Below are positions 6,156-10,867 of a stretch of 10,867 nucleotides of DNA, in pieces; position 1 is the stretch's first letter; each line of letters opens with the position of its first letter. Source of the DNA: an uncultured bacterium (GTDB lineage: Bacteria > Actinomycetota > Coriobacteriia > Coriobacteriales > Atopobiaceae); contig CAJMLD010000039.1 in assembly GCA_905214175.1 (NCBI GenBank), positions 1 through 10,867 on the forward strand. The letters run 5' to 3'. A model generated the notes under the pieces. That model was not told where the DNA came from. It saw only the letters and a list, made by a program, of their open reading frames with translations, and searched no databases. A program made the translations under genes and the position numbers.

Positions 6156-6194
6156 TGCAAGCCAACTGCTGTGATTAGATTCATCTAACTTGCA
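6156..6194. promoter_or_regulatory. Nested palindromes upstream of map
   Basis: TTAGAT (6175-6180), a 2-bp spacer and ATCTAA (6183-6188) form a perfect 14-bp dyad. TGCAAG (6156-6161) and CTTGCA (6189-6194) form an outer inverted repeat, with 13 extra bases on the left side. The compact dyad looks like an operator for a dimeric regulator. TAGATT (6176-6181) overlapping it could be a -10, but no good -35 was found. Confidence 0.35.
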
Positions 6195-6267
6195 ATCCTG
6201 GTGTCGGCTCACCCCTACCGAGGGTATCGTTGAAATGCGAATTAAGTTCGACCCGATGGGAGACGCC

Positions 6268-7152
6268 ATGTTCGACAATCTGCCGGTTCCCGGCCGCAAT
6301 GACCCCTGCTGGTGCGGGAGCGGTCGCAAGTACAAGAAGTGCCACGGTCCGTCCGACGAGCGCATGGAGCGCCTGTACCTCGACGGCGAGGAGGTCTTGC
6401 CCCGCTCGCTCCTCAAGACCGCTGCTGACATCGAGGGCATCAAGGCCTCGGCCGCCGTCAACATGGGCGTCCTCGACTACGTTGGCGAGCACATCGCCGC
6501 AGGTGTCTCGACCATGGACATCAACCGGTGGGTAGAGGAGTACCTCTCGGCGCACGACGCCGTCTCGGCAGACCTCAACTTCGAGGGCTATCCCTACAGC
6601 GTGTGCACCTCGATCAACGACGTCATCTGCCACGGCTTCCCCAACGAGAAGGACGTCCTTCAGGATGGCGACATCATCAACGTTGACATGTCCACCATCA
6701 AGGGCGGGTACTTCTCGGACTCCAGCCGCATGTACTGCATCGGCGAGGTCTCTGACGAGCGCCGGCGTCTGGTTGAGACGTGCAAAAAGTCCGTCGAGGC
6801 GGGCCTTGCAGCCGTTCGTCCCTGGGGGCACCTGGGCGACGTGGGCGCCGCGGTGAACGAGCTGTGCCGCGAGGCCGGCTACACCGTGGTCGAGGAGTAC
6901 GGCGGCCACGGCATCGGCCGCGAGTTCCACGAGGACCCGTTCGTGAGCTTTGTCTCCGAGCGCGGTACCGGCCCCATCCTGGTTCCCGGCATGTGCTTCA
7001 CCATCGAGCCCATGGTCAACGCGGGCGCGCCCGACATCACGACCGACAAGGCCAACGGCTGGATCGTGCGCACGGCAGACGGCTCGGATTCCGCGCAGTG
7101 GGAGGTCCAGCTGGTGGTCACCGATGATGGGTACGAGCTCCTGTCCTGGTAG
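6268..7152 (+). CDS. map: Type I methionine aminopeptidase with N-terminal SEC-C motif
   Basis: It removes the initiator Met from nascent proteins in the cytoplasm (peptidase family M24A). Residues about 10-26 form a SEC-C zinc motif, RNDPCWCGSGRKYKKCH, with Cys14, Cys16, Cys25 and His26. The catalytic domain follows from about residue 45. It has His122 (CHGFP) and metal ligands Asp140 (INVDMS), Asp151 (FSDSSRMY), His214 (GGHGIGREFHEDP), Glu247 (FTIEPMVNAG) and Glu279 (SAQWEVQLVVTDDG). All five ligands are present. I chose the ATG at 6268 because GGGAG lies 5 nt before it. The ATG at 6235 (preceded by GAGGG at 10 nt) and the ATG at 6256 would add a few residues. The SEC-C extension is commonly linked to ribosome or protein contacts. 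No terminator follows directly; structured RNA begins at 7179. Confidence 0.93.
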   Translation: MFDNLPVPGRNDPCWCGSGRKYKKCHGPSDERMERLYLDGEEVLPRSLLKTAADIEGIKASAAVNMGVLDYVGEHIAAGVSTMDINRWVEEYLSAHDAVSADLNFEGYPYSVCTSINDVICHGFPNEKDVLQDGDIINVDMSTIKGGYFSDSSRMYCIGEVSDERRRLVETCKKSVEAGLAAVRPWGHLGDVGAAVNELCREAGYTVVEEYGGHGIGREFHEDPFVSFVSERGTGPILVPGMCFTIEPMVNAGAPDITTDKANGWIVRTADGSDSAQWEVQLVVTDDGYELLSW

Positions 7153-7178
7153 CCTGGCCCCTGATTCCGAACGTAAAT

Positions 7179-7226
7179 TGGCGCTCCTGGCTAGCGCGGG
7201 GGTTCGAACAGCCGTCCAGGCCGCCA
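7179..7226. other. Large two-part inverted repeat downstream of map
   Basis: TGGCG (7179-7183) pairs with CGCCA (7222-7226), and inside it CCTGG (7186-7190) pairs with CCAGG (7216-7220), with a small internal loop between. The 25-nt apical region contains GGTTCGAAC, which recalls a tRNA T-loop, but no tRNA fold can be completed on either strand. No T tract follows. Confidence 0.4.
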
Positions 7227-7271
7227 CGTGTTGATTTTGTCGCGCGGCATGGCGTGCGTGCTATGGTTTTT

Positions 7272-7390
7272 CCTTGCGTGTAGCGCAAAGCCGCCGCGGG
7301 CAGGATGCCCCACAATGCCATCCCCGCGGCTAAAAGGTGTAGTTAGCAAAGCGTGCGGTTGCCCCTGGCGGGCGGCCGCACGCATTTTTT
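7272..7390 (+). ncRNA. Candidate structured leader or small RNA upstream of DUF2798
   Basis: Three hairpins follow in series. The first is TTGCG/CGCAA at 7274-7288 (5 bp). The second, at 7293-7330, has GCCGCGG/CCGCGGC outside, a GCA bulge, and GGATG/CATCC inside. The third is the strong terminator at 7351-7390. A possible extended -10 (TGCTATGGT, 7259-7267) would start transcription just before the first hairpin, giving an RNA of about 115 nt. It could be a free sRNA, an attenuated leader for the next gene, or only the 3' end of the map transcript. I see no motif of a known riboswitch class. The 280-nt gap 7153-7432 contains nothing else I can name. Confidence 0.35.
7351..7390 (+). terminator. 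Strong intrinsic terminator
   Basis: The arms GCGTGCGGTTGCCC (7351-7364) and GGGCGGCCGCACGC (7370-7383) give a 14-bp stem with two G.U pairs and a 5-nt loop. It is followed by A and six T (7385-7390). It lies 30 nt before the SD of the DUF2798 gene. Confidence 0.88.
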
Positions 7391-7432
7391 GTGTCGCGCG
7401 CCTGGCACAAGCGCGGCGGAGAGGAGCAAGGC

Positions 7433-8002
7433 ATGCCAAAGAACAAGGTACAGGGAGTCATCTTTGGGGTTCTCATGTCCGTCACCATGGCCTACGGGAT
7501 GGAGGTCTACAACGTGGCGTGGAAGATGGGCATTCCCACTATGCCCGGCGGCTTCTCCAACATGACCAACGACGTGTTCCTGGGCGCCCTGGTCGAGGCC
7601 TCGTACATGTGGCTCTTCGTGTTCCTATTCTCGAATCTGTGGGGCACGCGCGGCGGCGCGGCGCTGGCGGCTCGCCTCACCGACCCCAAGCGCGACAGTG
7701 CCTTTATCCAGGGGACCATTCGCTCCTGCTGCACTGTCCTCATCATGTGCCCCACGATGAGCCTGGTTGCGAGCATCCTCTTCAACGTCATTCTTGCTGG
7801 CATGCCCGTGGTGCAGCTCCCCGCCATTTGGGTGGGAACGCTCATCAAGAACTTCCCGATGGCGCTCCTGTGGAACCTCTTTGCTGCGGGCCCCGTCTCG
7901 CGCCTGGTGTTTGCGAAGTGCTTCTCGCATGTGGGAGAGACGAAGGCCGAGAAGGGCTCGGATGCGACGCCGCTTCAGGCCGAGTCCGGCAGCGAGATGT
8001 AG
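7433..8002 (+). CDS. DUF2798-family membrane protein, two repeats
   Basis: The 189-residue protein has four hydrophobic segments (about 7-27, 48-70, 96-121, 138-160). It starts with MPKNKVQGVIFGVLMSV and YGMEVYN, typical of DUF2798. A second, related half begins near residue 92, where CTVLIMCPTMSLVASI echoes the first helix, and LIKNFPMALLWNLFAAGPVSR gives the DUF2798-type last helix. The family has no established biochemical function. The C-terminal tail (about 165-189) is polar and probably cytoplasmic. The ATG at 7433 follows GAGGAG (7421-7426) with 6-nt spacing; an in-frame upstream start at 7391 has no SD and overlaps the terminator end. It is preceded by a terminator-containing leader and followed by the lipoprotein gene 130 nt on. 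Confidence 0.82.
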   Translation: MPKNKVQGVIFGVLMSVTMAYGMEVYNVAWKMGIPTMPGGFSNMTNDVFLGALVEASYMWLFVFLFSNLWGTRGGAALAARLTDPKRDSAFIQGTIRSCCTVLIMCPTMSLVASILFNVILAGMPVVQLPAIWVGTLIKNFPMALLWNLFAAGPVSRLVFAKCFSHVGETKAEKGSDATPLQAESGSEM

Positions 8003-8085
8003 CGAGGCAGCGGCGTCCGCGACGGGCGCGGTTTTAGCTACGGGTATGTAACGTGTGAATTCCTTATACCTCCCTTTCACGCGGC

Positions 8086-8091
8086 TATCCT
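8086..8091 (+). promoter_or_regulatory. Possible -10 box for the lipoprotein gene
   Basis: TATCCT in the context GGCTATCCT resembles the boxes at 9255 (GGCTATACT) and 10627 (TGGTATCCT), all ahead of plus-strand genes. No clear -35 is present at any of the three. Confidence 0.3.
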
Positions 8092-8132
8092 TCTGTACGT
8101 TGGAAGGGGTTTCGCGAGGGGGAGGTGTGCTT

Positions 8133-9215
8133 GTGAAGAGGCTTGGCATTGTCGCTATCGCCGCCGTGCTTGTGGCCTCGCTCGCGGGCTGCCGACAGTT
8201 CCCCACGAACGACGAAACTTCGTCGGATGCGGTGGGCGGGGACGCTCAGGCCGAGTCCGACCTCGATTGGCGCTATTACCCTGGCACCAGCGACGACGAT
8301 ACGCGCGAGATTGTCTGCTGGGGCGACAGCATGACCCAGGGCGTGGGCGCGGACGAGGGGGCGCTTGTCTCGCTTGCGGACGGGGAGCTGTACGATACCA
8401 GCTACCAGTCGTATCCGCAGGTTCTTTCGCAGCTCACGGGGCTCGACACCTACAACTTTGGCGTCGCCGGCGCCACCTCAGCGGAGATTGCCGCCATGCA
8501 GGGCGGCCTTACGTGGGAGGAGCTTGAGTCGGCCGAGAAGAGCGTGGAAGTCGCGGATGCGGACGACGCGGATGTGGATGACGCGGATGCGGACGCGGAC
8601 GACGCCGACGCCAACGCCGCGGATGCCGACGCCGCGGACGACGCCGACGAGCAGCCCGTAAGCCACATCGACCCCGACGTCATCGAGGAGGGCGAGCAGC
8701 ACACCGGCGACATCCTCGTGCTTGAGATTGGCAGCAATGGCGGCTGGAACAACGACTACCAGGTTCTTATCGACCAGTACCGCGCGATGATCGAGCGCTC
8801 CGGCTGCGAGGACTACCTCATCCTGGGCGATACCGACGACCCGGGCACCTCGGTGGGCGACACGAGCCAGGTCCCCTTTACGGAGGACTACGCCCCGCGC
8901 GAGACCAACTGGGAGGCCGCGCTTCGCGAGGCATTTGGCGACCGCTTCATCAACATGCGCGTCTTTCTCATCAAGCACGGGCTCGAGATTTCGGGTCTTA
9001 CGCCCACCGAGGAGGACGTGGCGGACGCTCGCCTGGGATGCATCTCAAAGCAGCTGCGGTCCGACTGGACCCACCTCAATGCGCGCGGCTACTTTGCCAA
9101 GGCGGTCGCCGTCTACCAGCGCGGGGTCAAGCTGGGATACTGGTCTCCCGGCGAGGGGAGCATCGACGTCGCCAAGCCGCAGAGGCACCAGGCCAATGGT
9201 GCGGGCGAGGACTAA
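8133..9215 (+). CDS. SGNH/GDSL-hydrolase lipoprotein with Asp/Ala-repeat insertion
   Basis: The start is the GTG at 8133, 7 nt after GGAGG (8121-8125). It gives the signal peptide MKRLGIVAIAAVLVASLAGC with lipobox LAGC and lipidated Cys20, so the enzyme should be anchored outside the membrane. The SGNH blocks are in order: GDSMTQG with nucleophile Ser66, NFGVAGATS with Gly110, EIGSNGG with Asn202, and SDWTHLN with Asp311 and His314. All catalytic positions are filled, so an esterase or deacetylase role on an envelope glycan is likely; the GSNG and DWTHLNARGY forms recall acetyl-group-handling SGNH domains. Between blocks II and III, residues 141-172 are almost only Asp and Ala. Length is 360 residues. 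A longer in-frame start at 8055 would spoil the signal peptide. No partner gene is adjacent. Confidence 0.87.
   Translation: MKRLGIVAIAAVLVASLAGCRQFPTNDETSSDAVGGDAQAESDLDWRYYPGTSDDDTREIVCWGDSMTQGVGADEGALVSLADGELYDTSYQSYPQVLSQLTGLDTYNFGVAGATSAEIAAMQGGLTWEELESAEKSVEVADADDADVDDADADADDADANAADADAADDADEQPVSHIDPDVIEEGEQHTGDILVLEIGSNGGWNNDYQVLIDQYRAMIERSGCEDYLILGDTDDPGTSVGDTSQVPFTEDYAPRETNWEAALREAFGDRFINMRVFLIKHGLEISGLTPTEEDVADARLGCISKQLRSDWTHLNARGYFAKAVAVYQRGVKLGYWSPGEGSIDVAKPQRHQANGAGED
8553..8648 (+). repeat. Asp/Ala-coding low-complexity repeat inside the hydrolase
   Basis: Thirty-two codons encode 16 Asp and 14 Ala, plus one Val and one Asn, built on GCGGAY and GACGAC units with scattered synonymous changes (GCC/GCG, GAC/GAT). 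The strongly acidic loop lies between SGNH blocks II and III. Slippage or unequal recombination could change its length in frame. Confidence 0.85.
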
Positions 9216-9254
9216 CGCAGCACGACTTTCTCGCCTGTCCCCGCGCTTCTCGGC

Positions 9255-9260
9255 TATACT
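9255..9260 (+). promoter_or_regulatory. Probable -10 box for the MFS leader
   Basis: TATACT matches TATAAT at 5 of 6 positions and would start RNA near 9266-9268, just before the structured leader. No -35 is evident at 16-18 nt. Confidence 0.45.
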
Positions 9261-9265
9261 GCACT

Positions 9266-9396
9266 ACGTCAATGAGCTGCCGCACGGCGTAAGTCCAATT
9301 GATGGCTACGCCGTCCAGCCGTGACGCTTCCGCGCATCATGCACGATCGAATCCCGCTGGACGGTCATTCTCGACCCGTCTAGGAGGGATTTTTTT
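9266..9396 (+). promoter_or_regulatory. Candidate riboswitch or attenuator of the MFS gene
   Basis: Stem A joins ACGGCGTA (9284-9291) to TACGCCGT (9307-9314), with CCA/TGG inside and GCTG (9276-9279)/CAGC (9316-9319) outside. Stem B joins CCGTCCAGC (9311-9319) to GCTGGACGG (9356-9364), nine perfect pairs. Stem C joins AATCCC (9350-9355) to GGGATT (9386-9391) and CTGGACGG (9357-9364) to CCGTCTAG (9376-9383). A and B share 9311-9319, and B and C share 9356-9364, so they exclude one another in turn. Stem C covers the SD AGGAGGG (9382-9388) and is followed by a T run ending in the TTG start. Predicted logic: A on gives C and OFF; B on gives SD free and ON. This matches no known class I can recall. 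Confidence 0.6.
9272..9292 (+). CDS. Possible six-codon leader peptide
   Basis: ATG at 9272 reads MSCRTA and stops at TAA 9290-9292. It would begin about 5 nt from the predicted RNA start, so translation would be leaderless. Its last codons form the 5' arm of stem A, so a ribosome here would open stem A and favour the ON state. It may be chance. Confidence 0.25.
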   Translation: MSCRTA

Positions 9397-10600
9397 GTCA
9401 GAAGCAACAACTGCCGTCGCAAAGGGCAAGGGCGAGCTCAAGCTGTGGACGCGTGATTTGGTTCTCATCATCTTGGTGAACCTGTGCGTCTTCACCAACC
9501 ACATCATGAGTCTCTCGACCTTTCCGTTCTACATCCAGAGTCTTGGCGGTACCGAGGCCGTGGCGGGCATCTGCGCGGCGGCCTTCTCGTTTGTGGCCGT
9601 GATTATCAGGCCGTTTGTGGGCTGGTGGCTCGACAATGGCGTTCGTAGGGCAGCGCTTGTTGCCGGCCTTGTCCTCATGGGCCTGGCGCCGCTGGGCTAT
9701 GTGTTTGTCCCCGTGCTGTCCGTGGCGATTGCCATCCGCATGATGCATGGCGTTGGCCTGTCGTTCTCCAACTCGACCACCGCTACCGTGGCGTCCGACG
9801 TGATCTGCCGTCCGCGCTTTGCCGAGGGCATGGGCTACTTTGGCATGGCGACGGCGCTGGCCTCCGCCATTGCGCCGGCGCTTGGCCTCTCGCTCATGGA
9901 GGGCTTTGGCTTCAACGTGCTCTACGCCGTGGCTGCCGTTATCGCCGGGCTGGGTCTTGTGCTGTTTGCCTTTGTGCGCGCGCCCAAGGTCGACGTTCCC
10001 AAGAAGAAGCTTGACCTGCGCACCATCATCAACCGTGACTCGCTGCCTGCCACGGTGACCATGCTCATCTTCATGTTCACCTTTGGTGCGCTCGAGAACT
10101 TCGTGGCGATCTTTGCCTCCGAGGCCTCGCTGCCTTCGGGCTCGATCTACTTTCTCGTGATGTCCGCGATGCTGCTTCTGGTGCGCATTACGCTGGGCAA
10201 GCTGGTTGACCAGCGGGGTGAGGCGTTCTTCGTCTACTCCTGCAACGCAGCTATGCTCGTGGCGTTCCTGCTTTTGGCATTTGTGCCCAACGACGTGACG
10301 TATATCCTCTCGGCAGTGCTCGCGGGCTACGCCTTTGGTGGCCTCGAGCCGTCGCTGCAGTCGATGGCTGTGCACACCTCGACGGAGGAGACGCGCGGCT
10401 CCGCCAACTCGACGTTCCTCTGCGGATACGACATTGGCTATGGCCTGGGCGGCGGCATAGCGGGCTCGCTCATCACGGGACTGGGCTACTCGGCCATGTG
10501 GTCGATTGTGTCTCTCGCCTGCGTCCTGAGCGTGATTGTCTACGTGGTGTGGGCGCGCCACTCCGATACGTCGTTCAGCAAGAGGCTCGCCAACCGATAG
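9395..10600 (+). CDS. MFS transporter
   Basis: This 401-residue, twelve-helix major facilitator permease in the cytoplasmic membrane starts after LKLWTRDLVLIILVNLCVF. The motif A-like loop between helices 2 and 3 is GWWLDNGVRR, and a second copy is VRITLGKLVDQRG in the other half. RMMHGVGLSFSNS matches motif B, and a central charged loop PKVDVPKKKLDLRTI separates the halves. Length and layout suggest an export-type permease of the drug or sugar efflux group, but the substrate cannot be read. The start is TTG at 9395, 6 nt after AGGAGGG (9382-9388). No ATG with a comparable SD is in frame; the upstream in-frame TTG at 9299 falls inside the leader stems. The leader structure means expression is probably gated. 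A terminator follows at 10656. Confidence 0.88.
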   Translation: MSEATTAVAKGKGELKLWTRDLVLIILVNLCVFTNHIMSLSTFPFYIQSLGGTEAVAGICAAAFSFVAVIIRPFVGWWLDNGVRRAALVAGLVLMGLAPLGYVFVPVLSVAIAIRMMHGVGLSFSNSTTATVASDVICRPRFAEGMGYFGMATALASAIAPALGLSLMEGFGFNVLYAVAAVIAGLGLVLFAFVRAPKVDVPKKKLDLRTIINRDSLPATVTMLIFMFTFGALENFVAIFASEASLPSGSIYFLVMSAMLLLVRITLGKLVDQRGEAFFVYSCNAAMLVAFLLLAFVPNDVTYILSAVLAGYAFGGLEPSLQSMAVHTSTEETRGSANSTFLCGYDIGYGLGGGIAGSLITGLGYSAMWSIVSLACVLSVIVYVVWARHSDTSFSKRLANR

Positions 10601-10626
10601 CGTACGTGCGCGGCGCTTGCCGCTGG

Positions 10627-10632
10627 TATCCT
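10627..10632 (+). promoter_or_regulatory. Possible extended -10 for the VOC gene
   Basis: TGGTATCCT has TG one base before TATCCT (4 of 6 to TATAAT). RNA would start near 10639, ahead of the terminator hairpin. It lies in the short gap after the MFS stop. Weak alone. Confidence 0.3.
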
Positions 10633-10643
10633 AGACCGAGCGC

Positions 10644-10706
10644 ATGGCAGGTGGGCGGACGCGGGCCGGCGCTCGCGTCCGTGTTTTTCGAAGGAGGCAA
10701 CCATGA
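10644..10706 (+). CDS. Possible 20-codon upstream ORF coupled to the VOC start
   Basis: ATG at 10644 reads MAGGRTRAGARVRVFRRRQP and stops with TGA at 10704-10706, overlapping the VOC start as ATGA (10703-10706). It has no SD and would be near-leaderless if RNA starts at about 10639. It runs through the terminator hairpin, so translating ribosomes could oppose termination. Arg-rich composition is expected by chance in this G+C-rich stretch, so confidence is low. Confidence 0.2.
   Translation: MAGGRTRAGARVRVFRRRQP
10656..10688 (+). terminator. Intrinsic terminator after the MFS gene
   Basis: The arms CGGACGCGGGC (10656-10666) and GCTCGCGTCCG (10671-10681) give 11 bp with one G.U and a CGGC loop, followed by five T (10684-10688). 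The SD of the VOC gene begins 3 nt later. CGAGCGC (10637-10643) can pair with GCGCTCG (10669-10675), which overlaps the 3' arm and would act as an antiterminator. Confidence 0.75.
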
Positions 10707-10867
10707 AGGCAAAGTTCGTTCATCGCTGCACGCATGTGCTGGACAAGGAGAAGACCATTGCGTTTTACGAGAAGGCGCTTGGCTTTCACGTGGTGAGGGA
10801 AATGGGCCCCGAGGACGGCTCCTGGATCAACACGTATATGGAGAACGACGCGGCGACGGTCCAGCTG
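10703..10867 (+). CDS. VOC/glyoxalase-superfamily protein, 5' part
   Basis: The first 55 codons are present; the gene continues past the window. AAGGAGG (10691-10697) lies 5 nt before ATG 10703. KFVHRCTHVLDKEKTIAFYEKALGF gives the first beta-alpha-beta-beta-beta module of the VOC fold, with His11 at the position of the first metal ligand of glyoxalase I-type proteins, then HVVREM and WINTYMENDAATVQL. It resembles lactoylglutathione lyase-like proteins, but the remaining ligands lie outside the window, so metal-dependent glyoxalase activity cannot be confirmed. The promoter must lie upstream of the terminator at 10656-10688 unless the RNA starts in the three bases before the SD. Confidence 0.85.
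   Translation, partial: MKAKFVHRCTHVLDKEKTIAFYEKALGFHVVREMGPEDGSWINTYMENDAATVQL

Noticed and set aside
7179..7226. tRNA-like hairpin with GGTTCGAAC
   Set aside because: The T-stem bases around the loop do not pair, and no anticodon arm or acceptor stem can be built on either strand.
6181..7227. 348-codon open frame antisense to map
   Set aside because: The plus strand encodes a complete metal-ligand set; the antisense product resembles no family and has no SD.
7228..8037. Long plus-strand frame with an N-terminus resembling a signal peptide
   Set aside because: The frame runs through the terminator and then out of frame through DUF2798, giving Arg-rich nonsense. The hydrophobic start is chance.
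8003..8040. Terminator after DUF2798
   Set aside because: Only a 4-bp CGTC/GACG stem and four T some distance away; not convincing.
8553..8648. Tandem repeat as a possible CRISPR-like array
   Set aside because: The units are codon-sized, in frame, without spacers, and lie inside a coding gene.
9398..10561. 387-codon open frame antisense to the MFS gene
   Set aside because: It is the mirror of a strongly G/C-biased third codon position. The translation is His/Arg/Gly-rich with no domain or membrane pattern, while the plus-strand frame has clear MFS motifs.

Overview
The window is G+C-rich, gene-dense bacterial DNA with Shine-Dalgarno (SD) motifs of the AGGAG type, usually 5 to 7 nt before the start. 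The gene set (Acr3/ArsC/ArsR, DedA, YhbY, a methionine aminopeptidase with an N-terminal SEC-C zinc motif, a DUF2798 membrane protein, an SGNH lipoprotein) and the codon bias suggest an actinobacterium. Coriobacteriia (Olsenella/Atopobium/Collinsella-like) is my best guess; it is inference, because the window has no rRNA or other taxonomic marker.

Layout. Bases 1-1350 (+) hold an arsenic operon: the end of an acr3 arsenite efflux gene, a thioredoxin-type arsC, and a Cys-rich arsR that overlaps arsC. Bases 1372-4352 (-) read as one block in the order sensor kinase, OmpR-type response regulator (ATGA overlap), then dedA. The gap before dedA carries 11-bp-phased direct repeats that look like a response-regulator operator. 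A flavin reductase-like gene follows (4565-5098, +), then yhbY and a MerR regulator with an AdhR-like cysteine (5135-6028, -). The divergent space 6029-6267 holds a promoter with a candidate MerR operator and separate palindromes ahead of map (6268-7152, +). Then come DUF2798 (7433-8002), an SGNH-hydrolase lipoprotein with an Asp/Ala-repeat insertion (8133-9215), an MFS transporter (9395-10600) and the start of a VOC/glyoxalase gene (10703 onward), all on +.

The most notable signal is in the leaders of the last part. The MFS leader (about 9266-9396) contains three mutually exclusive RNA stems. The last buries the SD, ends in a seven-T run and runs into the TTG start; the middle stem competes with it; the first competes with the middle one. 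This is the logic of a riboswitch or leader-peptide attenuator, and a six-codon ORF sits inside the first stem. The VOC gene also has an intrinsic terminator directly before its SD, and DUF2798 has a chain of hairpins ending in a strong terminator 30 nt before its SD. I could not match any of these to a known riboswitch class by eye. All structures were paired by hand, with no folding energies.

The window has no recognisable tRNA, rRNA, CRISPR array, insertion sequence or attachment site.
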